A stretch of 64,000 bases of DNA from Siphonodentalium dalli (Eukaryota > Mollusca > Scaphopoda > Gadilida > Siphonodentaliidae): positions 279,367,426 through 279,431,425 of the forward strand of contig CP136063.1 in assembly GCA_032622095.1 (NCBI GenBank). Reading direction: 5' to 3'. The notes under the pieces were generated by a model. That model did not search any database, was not told the origin of the DNA, and worked only from the letters and a program-made list of their open reading frames with translations. Below, in pieces: positions 22,825 through 34,339 of this stretch. The position numbers were made by a program, and so were the translations under genes. Position 1 is the first letter of the stretch. Every line of letters begins with the position of its first letter.

Positions 22825-24390
22825 TTATATACACTTAGCGAAAAAGCCACTTTTGTAAATGTATTTAAATCGAAAAGTGTATCGTGACAAAAACAGCCCA
22901 AAATACCCAATAGCACCCTTGGCAAAAGTTAATAGGAACAATTTATCTTCATATTGAAACCCGATGATGTATTAAGTCAATCCTGCGCGAGTCCAAATGC
23001 GCCCAAAACATTGCGCGTTCGTCTTTCCAAACCCAATGACGTATCGATGGTGTTATGAGCTTGGTGTTATGATCCGTTGCGTATTCACCGAGAAATAACT
23101 GCAACTAGCCACGTGGGCGCCGACCAATCAGAATGCTGCATTTAGTGATGACAACACTTAGTATGTAACTATAGTAATTTGACGTTCTCCGTTCTGACTA
23201 TTTAATAGAGACCCATTTATGTATTTAGATTGTTCACCATCAGGTTCTGATAGTATTTGCTATATAAACACCTCGACGTCAGTAAGTCCCCCCTCATATA
23301 TTTAACTTTTTATATCAAGAATACTCATGTATAATTCCCATGTATAATTAGTATCACATGACTGATGAAGCGAGATAATCTGAAACCCAACAATTCTTTA
23401 CCTACTACCTTATTTCTGGTGTTTAATAATACGGGCGGCGTTGGCGATGGGTATGCTGATAAAATATTCACCTCCGCCAAAATCCGCCATAAACAGAAAG
23501 AATACTAAAATATAGACAGACTTTGTTCTTATACCAATCAGAAATATGGCATAAACAGTATGTTATTGTCAGATGTTTTTCCTTTGTTGTGTAAACAAAA
23601 GCAAAAAACGTTACAGAACCTGGCTTTTGTTTATATCCGGATATGGTAAACATAAAGAGCGTTATTTGTTACCTGATATGGAAATAATAAAGAGTGTTTA
23701 TATCAGTTGTGTGTGATTAACAGATATAATTGCGCTGTGTTATGTAAACAGAAGCACAACTTCTGTAACACGAGCATGCTCTTGTATACGTACACCATCG
23801 TACATCTTGACGACAATATACTATTTACGCGCTGATTATGTTTGGCATATGAACAAAACTATATATATATTTTAATATTCCTTCTGTTGATGGCGATTTG
23901 AACAAATATGAATTTTTCTGCAACGAATGCCGCCCGTGCCTTTAATATATCCAAATACTACTATATTTACATATTTTGTTTTCTCTTTCAGTTTCTTTCA
24001 CTCAAATTCATACACAATTATTAAAATTTATAACCTGACGTAATTGGCACAAATATACGAAAATTAAATAATCATTGCTTGATGCAGAAATATCTAATCA
24101 CAAATTCATAAACAAAATGGACGATTTGGAATGAAAGCACTAACAATCGCAGCACTGTTGTTGCATATAGACAAAACAAATACTTGCAAGTTGACTTGAT
24201 GCGTCGTGTTTTGCTTGAGCGCCTCCCGGTGAGTAGATTGCCGTTTGCAAGACAAGGTGATACGTCGCGGGATGGGGTGGCATGTATTGTTCTCGGACAC
24301 GACTAAAACAAGCACAATGTTAGATGTCGAATACGTTCCACGACAACATCAAATGTGACCCGCCATATCAAATCCAGTCGTAAGTCGGGA
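22825..24390. other. Intron 3, unannotated stretch
   Basis: AT-rich. Words GATATGGAAATAATAAAGAG at about 23675 recur at about 59047, so a dispersed repeat is present, but its borders are not clear. Confidence 0.4.
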
Positions 24391-24395
24391 TTTTT

Positions 24396-24640
24396 TTACC
24401 CTGTGCCAATGCATTCTCTTATATATGCGAGTCGACCTATAAGAGAATGCACTTGCCTAACAATTTTTTATCATTTTTTTTAAATAAATGTTTCTTACAA
24501 TTTTTAGGACATCAAATAGAAAACATCATTACCCTGCAGGGAGCCCCACACATATATAGAAGCATATAGAAGAGTGTCGTCTGCTCATGTTTGCCTTGGG
24601 CTCTGTATGGGTGAAATTATAAAATTGTTAAAGAATACTG
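24396..24640. mobile_element. Fragment of the shared double-hairpin module
   Basis: ACCCTGTGCCAATGCATTCT.. CTATAAGAGAATGCAC is one shortened hairpin followed by the AT-rich spacer type of families A and B and a TAAAATTGTTAAAGAATACT end. No TTAA ends are found. Confidence 0.6.
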
Positions 24641-24889
24641 TATAATACTGCCATGTCGGTGCCCTTTTGCAGTAGCTGGGAATGTCATGACGTTTATTGT
24701 CAGTATCCACTCCATAGGTGGCGAATCACAATAGTTGTATTCACCTGTCATAACCAAGTATTCTGACATGTTATCATCCTCAAATGACGAAAATACATCA
24801 ACATGTTCTCTCTGAGTGAAGTTCAGTGATTTTGTGTCTTCTTCTTTTTTGTGGGTGTGGAAAATTGACTCTTCCCTATTCAATAGATG
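24641..24889. other. No gene called
   Basis: An 88-codon minus-strand open frame (24883 to 24617) has protein-like composition (for example DVFSSFEDDNMSEYLVM) but no domain I recognise and no supporting signals. Confidence 0.3.
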
Positions 24890-25276
24890 TTAACCCTTTA
24901 CCCAACAAACCGGCCAAAACCGGCCAAATAAAGCTTCAACAGCCTAAAATATCTTTGGTCTGTCTCAATAAAACCATACACATATGGATATCATTGGAAC
25001 CGGCTCCTTGACCACATTGTGATAGTTACAGTTAGCCCTGTGCCAATGCATTCTCTTATATATGCGAGTCGACCATAGGTCGCCTCGCATATATAAGAGA
25101 ATGCATTGGCCTAAAAAAAATCTTTTTACCATTTTTTCTTACATTCTTTAACAATTTTATAATTTTTAATGTGTTAAGCCAATGCATTCTCTTATATATG
25201 CGAGGCGACCTATGGTCGACTCGCATATATAAGAGAATGCATTGGCACAGGGCCGTTCTGTTGGGTAAAGGGTTAA
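24890..25276 (+). mobile_element. MITE family A, copy 4 (complete)
   Basis: TTAACCCTTTACCCAACAAA.. to ..TTGGGTAAAGGGTTAA has TTAA at both borders and both palindromes intact. The length is 387 bp. It is the best reference copy here. Confidence 0.95.
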
Positions 25277-25555
25277 TAAAGCATACAATAACTCAACAAA
25301 TCGCTACGCATAAGATATGTTGGCAACATATAAGAAATTATCTTCCCATAGTTTCATCATGTTTTGATAACCACATCTAAAGCTACCCTTGAAATAACAG
25401 GGGGACGTACGTTTTGATGCGTTTAAATTGTATTACATTGGTCCAATCTGACGTCAATATCGCCGGGCGATCCGTTGTATCCTATCACACTTATACTAGA
25501 GGTTGTATCCCTTTCAGCACATAATAAAAAGCCTATTTTCCCTTTCCCATTATTA

Positions 25556-27837
25556 GCTCAACTTTACTTTGTAAAGTTTGAGCTATTGCCATGGCTTTGT
25601 CGTCCGTCGTCCGTGTGTACGTGTGTGCGTGTGTGCGTGTGTACGTAAGGCGTCAACAATGCAGGCTACAGGTCGTACCTTTTGTCGGATCATTATGAAA
25701 TTTGTCATAGCTGTTGACATCAACATTTAGACCAGAATAATTAATTTTGGGGTCATTCGGAAAAAAAAACATGGCCGCCAGTGGCCATATTGGATTTCAA
25801 AATTCAATCCATTAGCACGGGCTACAGGCCGTACTGTTTGTCTGATCTTCATGAAATTTGTCATGGATGTTAATATTGACATGTAGATGGGAACGAGTAA
25901 TTTTGGGGTCATTCGGCCCAAAAACATGGCCGCCAGCAGCCATCTTGGATTTTACTCTTTGTATGACTAAATTCTTTAGCACGGGCTGCAGGTCGTACCT
26001 TTAGTCTGATCATCATAAAATTTGTCATGGCTGTTGAAATTGGAATGTAGATGGGAACGAGTCATTTTGGGGTCATTCGGACAAAAAACATGGCCGCCAG
26101 CAGCCATCTTGGATTTCAAAATTTAATCCATTAGCACGGGCCACAGGTCGTACTGTTCGTCTGATCACCATGAAATTTGTCATGGATGATAATATTGACA
26201 TATAGATGGGAACGAGTAATTTTGGGGTCATTCGGCCAAAAAACCTGGACGCCAGCAGCCATCTTGGATTTTACTCTTTGTATGACTAAATCCTTTAGCA
26301 CGGACTACAGGTTGTACCTTTAGTCTGATCATCATGAAATGTGTCATGAATGTTAATAATGACATGTAGATGGGAACGAGTCATTTTGAGGTCATTCGGC
26401 CGAAAAACATGGCCGCCAGCAGCCATCTTGGATTTTACTCTTTGTATGACTAAATCCTTTAGCATGGGCTACAGGTCGTACCTTTAGTCTGATCATCATA
26501 AAATTTGTCATGGTTGTTGAAATTGGAATGTAGATGGGAACGAGTTATTTTGGGGTCATTCGGACAAAAAACATGGCCGCCAGTGGCCATCTTGGATTTA
26601 AAAATTTAAATCCATTAGCACGGGCCACAGGTCGTACTGTTTGTCTGATGATCATGAAATTTGTCATGGATGATAATATTGACATGTAGATGGGAACGAG
26701 TAATTTTGGGGTCATTCGGCCAAAAAACATGGCCGCCAGCAGCCATCTTGGATTTTACTCTTTGTATGACTAAATTCTTTAGCACGGGCTGCAGGTCGTA
26801 CCTTTAGTCTGATCATCATAAAATGTGTCATGGATGTTAACAATGACATGTAGATGGGAACTAGTCATTTTGGGGTCATTCGGCCAAAATACATGGCCGC
26901 CAGCAGCCATCTTGGATTTTACTCTTTGTATGACTAAATCCTTTAGTACGGGCTACAGGTCGTACCTTTAGTCTGATCATCATAAAATTTCTCATGGTTG
27001 TTGAAATTGGAATGTAGATGGGAACGAGTTATTTTGGGGTCATTCGGACAAAAAACATGGCCGCCAGTGGCCATCTTGGATTTAAAAATTTAATCCATTA
27101 GCACGGGCCACAGGTCGTACTGTTTGTCTGATGATCATGAAATTTGTCATGGATGATAATATTGACATGTAGATGGGAACGAGTAATTTTGGGGTCATTC
27201 GGCCCAAAAACATGGCCGCCAGCAGCCATCTTGGATTTTACTCTTTGTATGACTAAATTCTTTAGCATGGGCTACAGGTCGTACCTTTAGTCTGATCATC
27301 ATAAAATTTGTCATGGATGTTAACGATGACATGTAGATGGGAACGACTCATTTTGGGGTCAATCGGCCGAAAACATGGCCGCCAGCAGCCATCTTGGATT
27401 TTACTCTTTGTATGACTAAATTCTTTAGCACGGGCTACATGTCATACCTTTAGTCTGATCATCATAACATTTGTCATGAATGTTAATAATGACATGTTGA
27501 TGGGAACAAGTCATTTTGGGATCATTCGGCCAAAAAACATGGCCGTCAGCAGCCATCTTGGATTTTACTCTTTGTATGACTAAATTCTTTAGCATGGGCT
27601 ACAGGTCGTACCTTTAGTCTGATTGTCATAAAATTTGTCGTGGATGTTAACGATGACATGTAGATGGGAACGACTCATTTTGGGGTCATTCGGCCGAAAA
27701 CAAGGCCGCCAGCAGCCATCTTGGATTTTACTTTTCTCTTCATGTCTATAAACATGTATTAGATATTCAACTTTCCACATTCCTAATGGCTCCATTGACT
27801 GTAATACATTAAATTATTCCCTTTCCAAGTTGAGCTA
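25556..27837. repeat. Array of about 13 units near 160 bp, bounded by inverted AGCTCAACTT motifs
   Basis: Each unit holds GCACGGGCTACAGGTCGTAC, CATGTAGATGGGAACGAGT, GGGGTCATTCGGCCAAAAAA and CATGGCCGCCAGCAGCCATC. Spacing of the GGGGTCATTCGG word is about 155-165 bp. Two unit types (ending AAATTTAATCCATTAG or TTTGTATGACTAAATC) alternate irregularly. The array starts after TTAGCTCAACTTTACTTTG, itself a hairpin, and AAGTTGAGCTACA closes it, so it may be the body of an inverted-end element. Confidence 0.93.
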
Positions 27838-27913
27838 CAGTGTCATTGACACTTTCATTTTTTATTATAACCACCCATTCTGCATAAATAACTGTCATCT
27901 CTCTAATTTGCAG

Positions 27914-28049
27914 CCGCGTTATGATTTCGGCATCCACAAAATCCCTCGTTGAGAACGAATTTTCATTTGAAAGTTCGTCTATGGAGAACACGAGCGAATT
28001 CCTGAAGCAGCAGCAAATAGACGTATTCCTCGTACAGAAAACTCTTACT
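27914..28049 (+). CDS. Adenylyl cyclase exon 4 of window (end of C1a)
   Basis: The acceptor is ..ctaatttgcag at 27913 and the donor is act|gtaagc at 28050. The 136-bp exon begins by completing an Ala codon and continues RVMISASTKSLVENEFSF.., then ..SEFLKQQQIDVFLVQKTLT, ending at phase 0. It matches the C-terminal end of C1a: the RVHIS-type strand, the short helix, and the closing IETFLV-type strand. Compared with the family, His of RVHIS is Met. The frame stays open past the donor, through in-frame 54-bp copies of the exon end, to 28370. Read-through or use of a later donor would therefore add 18-residue repeats rather than stop the protein at once. Confidence 0.88.
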
Positions 28050-28310
28050 GTAAGCATTAATTGTCAGCAAATAGACGTATTCCTCGTACAGAAAACTCTC
28101 AATGTAAGCATTAATTGTCAGCAAATAGACGTATTCCTCGTACAGAAAACTCTCAATGTAAGCATTAATTGTCAGCAAATAGACATATTCCTCGTACAGA
28201 AAACTCTCAATGTAATCATGCAGCAGCAAATAGACATATTCCTCGTACAAAAAACTGTCAATGTAAGCATTAATTGTCAGAAAATAGACATATTTCTCGG
28301 ACAGAAAATT
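28011..28310 (+). repeat. 54-bp in-frame tandem copies of exon 4's 3' end plus donor
   Basis: The segment CAGCAAATAGACGTATTCCT.. through the donor and 15 intron bases recurs at 28011, 28065, 28119 and 28173, then in two more diverged copies to about 28310. The spacing of 54 bp is 18 codons, so each copy restates QQIDVFLVQKTLN followed by VSINC. GTAAGC donors are intact in most copies; the fourth has GTAATC. The 54-bp periodicity and the open frame to 28370 are read directly from the sequence. Confidence 0.9.
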
Positions 28311-29064
28311 ACGGGTCAGACACACGTTTTGTCAAAATGTCCTGGTATTTCAAAATGGATTTTCTTATAATCTGTCAAAAATTCTTTGTGAAATTTGGTA
28401 CAAGCGATTATTATGACACAATATTTAAGAACCATCAACCCGTAGGAAATTATAACCTCATTTACTTTACCTTTATGTCACGAATTTTCCCTGTTTTCAG
28501 GTATCAAGAACTTCTGTAAAATATTTTTTTTCAAAAGTGCAGTTCACATGTCCATGATATCATATCTGAAGATCATGAGATGAGACTTAATTAATCTTCA
28601 TTAATGAAATTTAATGATTATTTTCATCTACAAAAGCAACTACCCTTTTCTATTTTTGAGAATGCTAATGTCATGTCGATCATTGAAAAATTGGGCTGCG
28701 ATGAGTTGTGGGTCATTGGTTTATAACCGAGTTAAAGCTGACTACCATATCGCTTAACACTGTGGCCTAATTCCAGTTGATTGCTCCCTGCTTGAGTGGA
28801 CCACAATGAATATCAACAGTTGTTTTCATTGAGATTGAAAATTTGCGACTGCTTTATTCTTAATTATACTATATTGGGGTATGATGTTATCTTATGCAAT
28901 TAAAACGTTTACTCAACGTTATACAAATGAAGCCTCTTCGCATAGAGCCAAGACAATAAGCTATTTGGTGATTGTAGTGTTTTGTGAACTTATTAATTAT
29001 TCTAGCACTTCTTGGTACCGAAAGGGACAAAAAAAAGAAAATAGTATTCTCAACCTCTCAATAT
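28311..29064. other. Intron 4, first part
   Basis: AT-rich, without recognised repeat or exon. Confidence 0.45.
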
Positions 29065-29164
29065 ATTAAAACCCATTGTTTTCTTGTCTCTTAATAATAG
29101 GCCCTGTCACTAACTCGCGGCCATTCTTAATTCTTTCTTTATAATTATCTCATTGGCGAATAGT

Positions 29165-29388
29165 TCCTTTAGGAAATGTTCAGATAATAAGTGCAACAAA
29201 CGGCCATACTTATTATCTGAGTATTTCACACCAACGAATTTGAATGCTACTGCACTTTTATAGTCTATTAGTCTATTCGTCATACTGTTTATTGTTCATG
29301 AACACCCCTCCAAATTAATAATAGACCATTACAATATATAATTGTATAACTGAGTGTGAGAATCCATTCAGTATATAGAAAGGGTTAA
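29165..29388 (-). mobile_element. TTAA MITE family G, copy 4
   Basis: AGGAAATGTTCAGATAATAA near the left and GAATCCATTCAGTATATAGA + AAGGGTTAA at the right match the reversed family G. The left TTAA border may lie further out (near 29066). Confidence 0.75.
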
Positions 29389-30348
29389 CTTAATATTGTT
29401 TTCTGTCCACCACTAAACCACTAGTGAATAAATACATAAGCACCATGAAATTATGGTCGCTTGTGTAACGTCCCATTATAAACCGGTTCACACCCCTCGG
29501 CCAATCAAATTGCTCCAATTCATGAACAATATTTATTGTATGAATCTGTATTTCAACGGGGCCAAAATACAGACTTGAGCTAAATATCACACATAAATTG
29601 ACATTAATTGGATAGTAAGCTGAAAGGAGATCGGAGCGGTAGGTGTGAAATTCTAACAATGCGCCATGATAATGATCGCACCAGTCACTCGGGAAGTTAA
29701 AACACGGATCATTCCATTATTATCGGACATACCTGTATAGGGGTGGTCTGCATGGGTGGGGGCCCAACACTTTCGGTTGAATATGTTATGGTTTGTCGGG
29801 AGGGGCGGGTGATTGGAAGTAAACTGAACGAGATCCAAACCTGTTTCGAATTTATAATCCACAATAATCACTTAATGATCTTTTGAATGGTACATTGCGA
29901 AAATTTCACAAACTGTTCACATATACATGCATGTGCGCGAAAATACAGGCACTATACACAGGTTTGCTTACGTCTTTTGTTATGAATTCCGGTGATATTT
30001 CATCACACAAACTTTATGCAATGTGGAATAGTTTCACTTCCGAGTCCGAACACAACCGGCGCATTGTCTCCTGTGTTCTGAACGATAATTCCATTATGGC
30101 AACAATAATTTGTTTCATCAAGAAACACGTTATCAGTATAAAGCGTTCTCAAATTCGGACACAAAATGGTTTATCAATGCTGATATATAATGCAGACGCA
30201 TGCAAGTGAGCCGATTGTCAACGGACATTTGACTGATTATTCAACAGGAGTAGCGAACACCACAATCCATTCAATTGACTTTTGTTAGGTAATCATCGAA
30301 TATAATGTGACTCAATTGTGTTTGCCTTGGGTGTGAACCGTTTTATAA
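29389..30348. other. Intron 4, unannotated stretch
   Basis: No repeat or exon recognised. A 108-codon + strand frame at 29883-30209 has no domain I know. Confidence 0.4.
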
Positions 30349-30455
30349 ATGTGTCATAACCCCCTTGGGTGTCTGTACAAGGAATACAGACCGCAGCCGC
30401 TTCGCGGCTTTTGTCTATATTCCATGTACAGACACCCAAGGGGGTTATAACATAT
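30349..30455. repeat. Long hairpin, about 50-bp arms
   Basis: ATGTGTCATAACCCCCTTGG.. pairs with ..CCAAGGGGGTTATAACATAT. The centre is GCCGCTTCGCGGC. Confidence 0.92.
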
Positions 30456-30937
30456 ACGTCTAGTTCTGGCGATCAAAATTAGTAGATATATACAGTACGC
30501 AAAGAGTTAGCGATAGGCAAAACACTCAACGCAAGGGGGACACAAATCCCACTGTCGATCACGGAGCTTCGAGGTATTTGTTACGCGGTGATATCACTGT
30601 GAACTTTCGTGGAGGGGTTAATATAAATCAGCAGAAATCCTTGAGACCGACCAGGGTTCATCAAGAATCACCACAAAACAGCGACAACTACTTAGAATAT
30701 GTTACGACATTACGAGTTATTTTATAGCATGCAGCATTAACTAAATGTTGATATACTTGTTCAGACTTTCAATGACAGCGGAAATGACAATTTGTGAAAA
30801 TTGGAGACTTGTGCAATATGATTCCAGTTGCATCTATATAAGGTTCGCGGTGATTACTGGTGATCGATCCATGTGTGTCGCGGTGATTACTGGTGATCGA
30901 TTCATGTGTGTCGCGGTGATTGTTAGTCGTATATTGT

Positions 30938-31264
30938 CAAGCCTTGAAATAGGGTGTCTGTCATTTGCAGAATGAGGTCCCCAGAGGATGAATTTAGTGA
31001 TGCTACCCCGCATAGCGGGCTAGCATCACCAAATTCACCCTCTGGGGACCTCATTCTGCTTACACCTTACACCTCTGTCTGTCATTTGCAGAATGAGGTC
31101 CCCAGAGGGTGAATTTAGTGATGCTACCCCCGCATAGCGGGCTAGCATCACCAAATTCACCCTCTGGGGACCTCATTCTGCAAATGACAGACAGGGTAGC
31201 ATCACTAAATTCACCCTCTGGGGTCCTCATTCTGCAAATGACAGACACCCTATTTCAAGGCATG
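30938..31264. mobile_element. hAT-like hairpin MITE, copy 1, with 8-bp target duplication
   Basis: The ends are CAAGCCTTGAAATAGGGTGT and ACACCCTATTTCAAGGCATG. TATATTGT flanks it on both sides (30930-30937 and 31265-31272). Inside are two tandem palindromes based on AGAATGAGGTCCCCAGAGG and its complement. An 8-bp duplication is typical of the hAT superfamily. Confidence 0.92.
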
Positions 31265-31272
31265 TATATTGT

Positions 31273-32138
31273 GAGTTATTGATAAAACTGCCATCATCAT
31301 GTTAATTACACCATACCGCTCGATAATCCTCGCCAATCCCAGCATTCGTTGTTGAGTGGATCACTCTCCCCAAAATAAAACTCTCCATGGTGTTGAGTGT
31401 TATGATTGTCACACACACTGTATACGTACTGTACATTAAATACGGTATGTATCTTAATATGACATAGAACAACTTATTCAAGTCATCTAAATTATCGAAA
31501 ACCCGAGTCAGCCATGAGCATGGAGCAATATCGATCTATCCTTACTGCTCTTTTTTTGCTGATTGTAAAATTAAAGAGCATTAATATCAAAAGTTGTGCG
31601 AACATTTGAAAATAATTGACGATTTTTATAAATTTGTCGAATGTTTTTGTTCTTTCATCAGAATATGTAGGCATTTAGATCGATTGTTCATGTATTTATC
31701 AACCAATCTTATGCCTCTTTCCAAATACATATACGTAACTTGGAGATTCAAATGAGCCGTGTCAGTTTAAACATTCAGCTGTCGATTTATTATTGGTCTG
31801 GACATGGCGACAAGAAGCAAATGCGTTCATTAAAGCGTAACATATATAATATTCGAGCTGCATAATATCTTATTGATAATATTCTCTCTTGTACCCTTGG
31901 TGCAAACTAGTTCGAACAATCTGTCTTGTTTAAATACTGTTCATCATCTGATTGTCCATCCCAGGTATTACCTGACAAATATTTGCCAAATAGCACGGTT
32001 GTGTCTCAGTATATATGTGGCATCTTTTCTTTACTTAGTTCTGATTTTATGACTTAAAATGCGGTCCGCACTATATATATCTCGGAACACAGCCAGTGTT
32101 TTACGGAAATGTCACTTTTTTATATATATATTTGCCAG
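31273..32138. other. Intron 4, last part
   Basis: No repeat or exon recognised. Confidence 0.45.
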
Positions 32139-32183
32139 GATCTCGGTCCAGTCAAGCCGCAGTTGAAATCAAGAAGTAAATTT
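32139..32183 (+). CDS. Candidate small exon 5 (C1b linker)
   Basis: This 45-bp segment lies between a pyrimidine-rich acceptor ending tttgccag and a consensus donor gtgagt. It is open and codes for DLGPVKPQLKSRSKF, phase 0 to 0, which fits exon 4 (ends phase 0) and exon 6 (starts phase 0). Position and phase make it a likely piece of the variable C1b linker. That linker is poorly conserved in the family, so homology cannot confirm it. It could be alternatively used, since skipping it would not change the frame. Confidence 0.55.
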
Positions 32184-32290
32184 GTGAGTAATAAACTTTT
32201 ACACAGTAGTTCATATAACGTTTGAAACTCACCCTCGCACAGTACAGCTCGCTACTAGTAGGCTATGATGTGTGCAAAGCGACGCTGTTA

Positions 32291-32765
32291 CACGGTGGGT
32301 AATCATGTGGTTTCGAGGTTGGTGAGTACCAAGCATACAAAATGGCCGAGGCTGGTGCATAGGCACACATAACATATTATCACTGAGGAACTGAAACAAA
32401 ACATAGCAGTTTGACTGTTATCAGCATATATTAGTTTATTTTTGAAACAAGTTGATACCTTATATATTAGTTCGGAAATATTCCGTTGTTTTCCATAACA
32501 TTCTGACCAAAGTTGCCAGTGGGAGAAGCGTGGAATACACCATTCCATCTTTGAAAATCTTTCGACTGACAATTTTGGTCAGAATGTTAGAGCAAACAAA
32601 TGTGAATTTGATATAGTATTTGCCCGTAGCTTACAAAATGCTATATGTAATATGTCATATCTTAGCTTATTACCCTTTTCATCGTTTCTGGTCACGTTTT
32701 CGATCGCCTCGGCCATTTTGAATGCGTGATACTCAACAACTCGAAACCGCGTGATTCCCACCGTG
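32291..32765. mobile_element. MITE family E: CACGGTG ends, 5-bp target duplication
   Basis: The left end is CACGGTGGGTAATCATGTGG and the right end is CGCGTGATTCCCACCGTG. TGTTA flanks both sides (32286-32290 and 32766-32770). Both arms hold a copy of the segment starting AAAATGGCCGAGG. Each arm resembles the first part of the arms of the 5.1-kb element at 36914. The element covers exon 5's donor-side intron sequence only and does not disturb the exon. Confidence 0.92.
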
Positions 32766-32770
32766 TGTTA

Positions 32771-33460
32771 AGCCAAAGTGTTGCCATCCTTCTCCAGTTG
32801 TCATTATGTTGGTGTTGTTTGTCATATCCGAAAGATCCAAGAAACTCAAGCCGGGTTGTTGACCATCAATGGTTCAAGTGAATATAGGCCCTATCCTGTT
32901 TCGGTTAGGCTATAAGAAATGGCCCGTCCGAGTATTCTGAGCAAATTTCAGCTTACCAGGCAAATTAAAATTGAAATATGCTTGCAACCACCACCATTCG
33001 TATGACACGGGCATGGCAACAAATGTACGAAGGTAGCCTTCAGTGTTACGTCGGAAGCGAGTGTGAATGGTTATTAATGGCAACGCTCTTTATAATCTAT
33101 CGCTATTGGAAAACATGGAAGCTCTTCAACAGAAGCGATCACTGGAAATATTTGCTCGCCTAAAAAGATTTCAAAATGTGGTGAAACTTCCTCTTTTGAA
33201 AATTGATATTTAATCATTAAAACGGATAGGAACTGGTTTTTAATTTTCTTGCATAGAAAACGCACCAATGGTCATGTTGTGTTATGGTGTTCAATCTGAT
33301 GGGGCAACTGTTATGGCAACACATGTGTGTTCAATCAAGGGTAGTAGCTAAATCGAAATGCCTGGGAAACTGCATATATAGTGGTACTCTAAATTAGGAC
33401 CAGTTGTTTAGGCTGAAATTCGTTTATCATCATCATTGATTTGTCAGTTCTATTATGTAT
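32771..33460. other. Intron 5, unannotated stretch
   Basis: No repeat or exon recognised. Confidence 0.4.
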
Positions 33461-33700
33461 CCCTTTCATGAACGGAGCTTCCTGACAATTTGCGAAAACC
33501 CTGTGCCAATGCATTCTCTTATATATGCGAGTCTCCCATATATATAAGAGAGAATTCGTTGACCTAACAATATTTACCTTGTCAGTACATTTTATTATAT
33601 GCCAGGCCCCATATGGGAGACTCGTATATATGATAATGCACTGGCACAGAGTATATAATGCTGCACCAGCGCAGCTCCCGTCATGAAAAGGTTATTTTTG
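33461..33700 (+). mobile_element. MITE family C, copy 2
   Basis: CCCTTTCATGAACGGAGCTT at the left and CAGCTCCCGTCATGAAAAGG at the right are inverted ends. The double-hairpin module lies between, as two shortened palindromes. The TTAA borders are decayed. Confidence 0.75.
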
Positions 33701-33962
33701 TTTCATTTATTATGTGTTAAAGGGAATCAACGTCCATCGGAAATAACATAAAAGCATGTACAATCATTATTATCAATAAAAACGTGAACAATCGTTATAC
33801 TTTGTTCTAATGTTCATTGTCGACAATCTTCCAATATTATAAAGTTATTATACAATGTTGTATGCAGTATGTGTTTTTCTTGTACGAGTCCAGGTTGTGG
33901 TGATAAGTCATATATAGACGAGACAAACAGTGTCGAGTTATTATTTTTTTTTTTTTTGGCAG

Positions 33963-34030
33963 GATATGTTCGATGATGGGAGCATGGCTAGACGTCATTC
34001 GCTGTCGATGTATGTACGAGAAGGAGATGG
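33963..34030 (+). CDS. Candidate exon 6 (C1b linker with RRHS site)
   Basis: The acceptor is a long T tract followed by ggcag at 33962, and the donor is gg|gtaagt at 34031. The 68-bp exon reads DMFDDGSMARRHSLSMYVRE then GD, leaving two bases that exon 7 completes. It is acidic at first and then basic, and holds RRHSLS, which fits the R-R-x-S pattern of cyclic-AMP-dependent kinase sites. The C1b linker of mammalian isoforms is a known place of regulatory phosphorylation. That this site is used is inference. The strong splice signals and phase fit support the exon. Confidence 0.65.
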
Positions 34031-34339
34031 GTAAGTACATGAAGAGTAATTTAACATGCGAAGCTAGTATTATTGTGCGGATATGTTTCTTCGGCAGTCT
34101 GTTGGATCAGTGAAATTCATGATATGTTACCAGAAAAGAGCTGTCTGCCACGTAGATGGACTGAATGTGTCCCAATAACTAAATCTGAAGTCCATAATGT
34201 CCGTTAAAATTGTGACTCTGGGGGGGGGGGGGGGATCACGTGTGGATGACCCAGGTTTGGGACACCGTTTGCGCCAAGGAAGTGAAACGGCGATAAACCC
34301 CAAATAAATCAATCAACCATTTTTTTTTTCATTTATACA

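Noticed and set aside
24617-24883. 88-codon minus-strand frame as a gene
   Set aside because: Protein-like composition only; no domain recognised, no splice or promoter support.
11157-28049. Guanylyl cyclase catalytic domain
   Set aside because: C1a-type motifs alone would allow it, but the in-frame exons from 44039 to 56404 encode a second membrane bundle after the domain, which only transmembrane adenylyl cyclases have.
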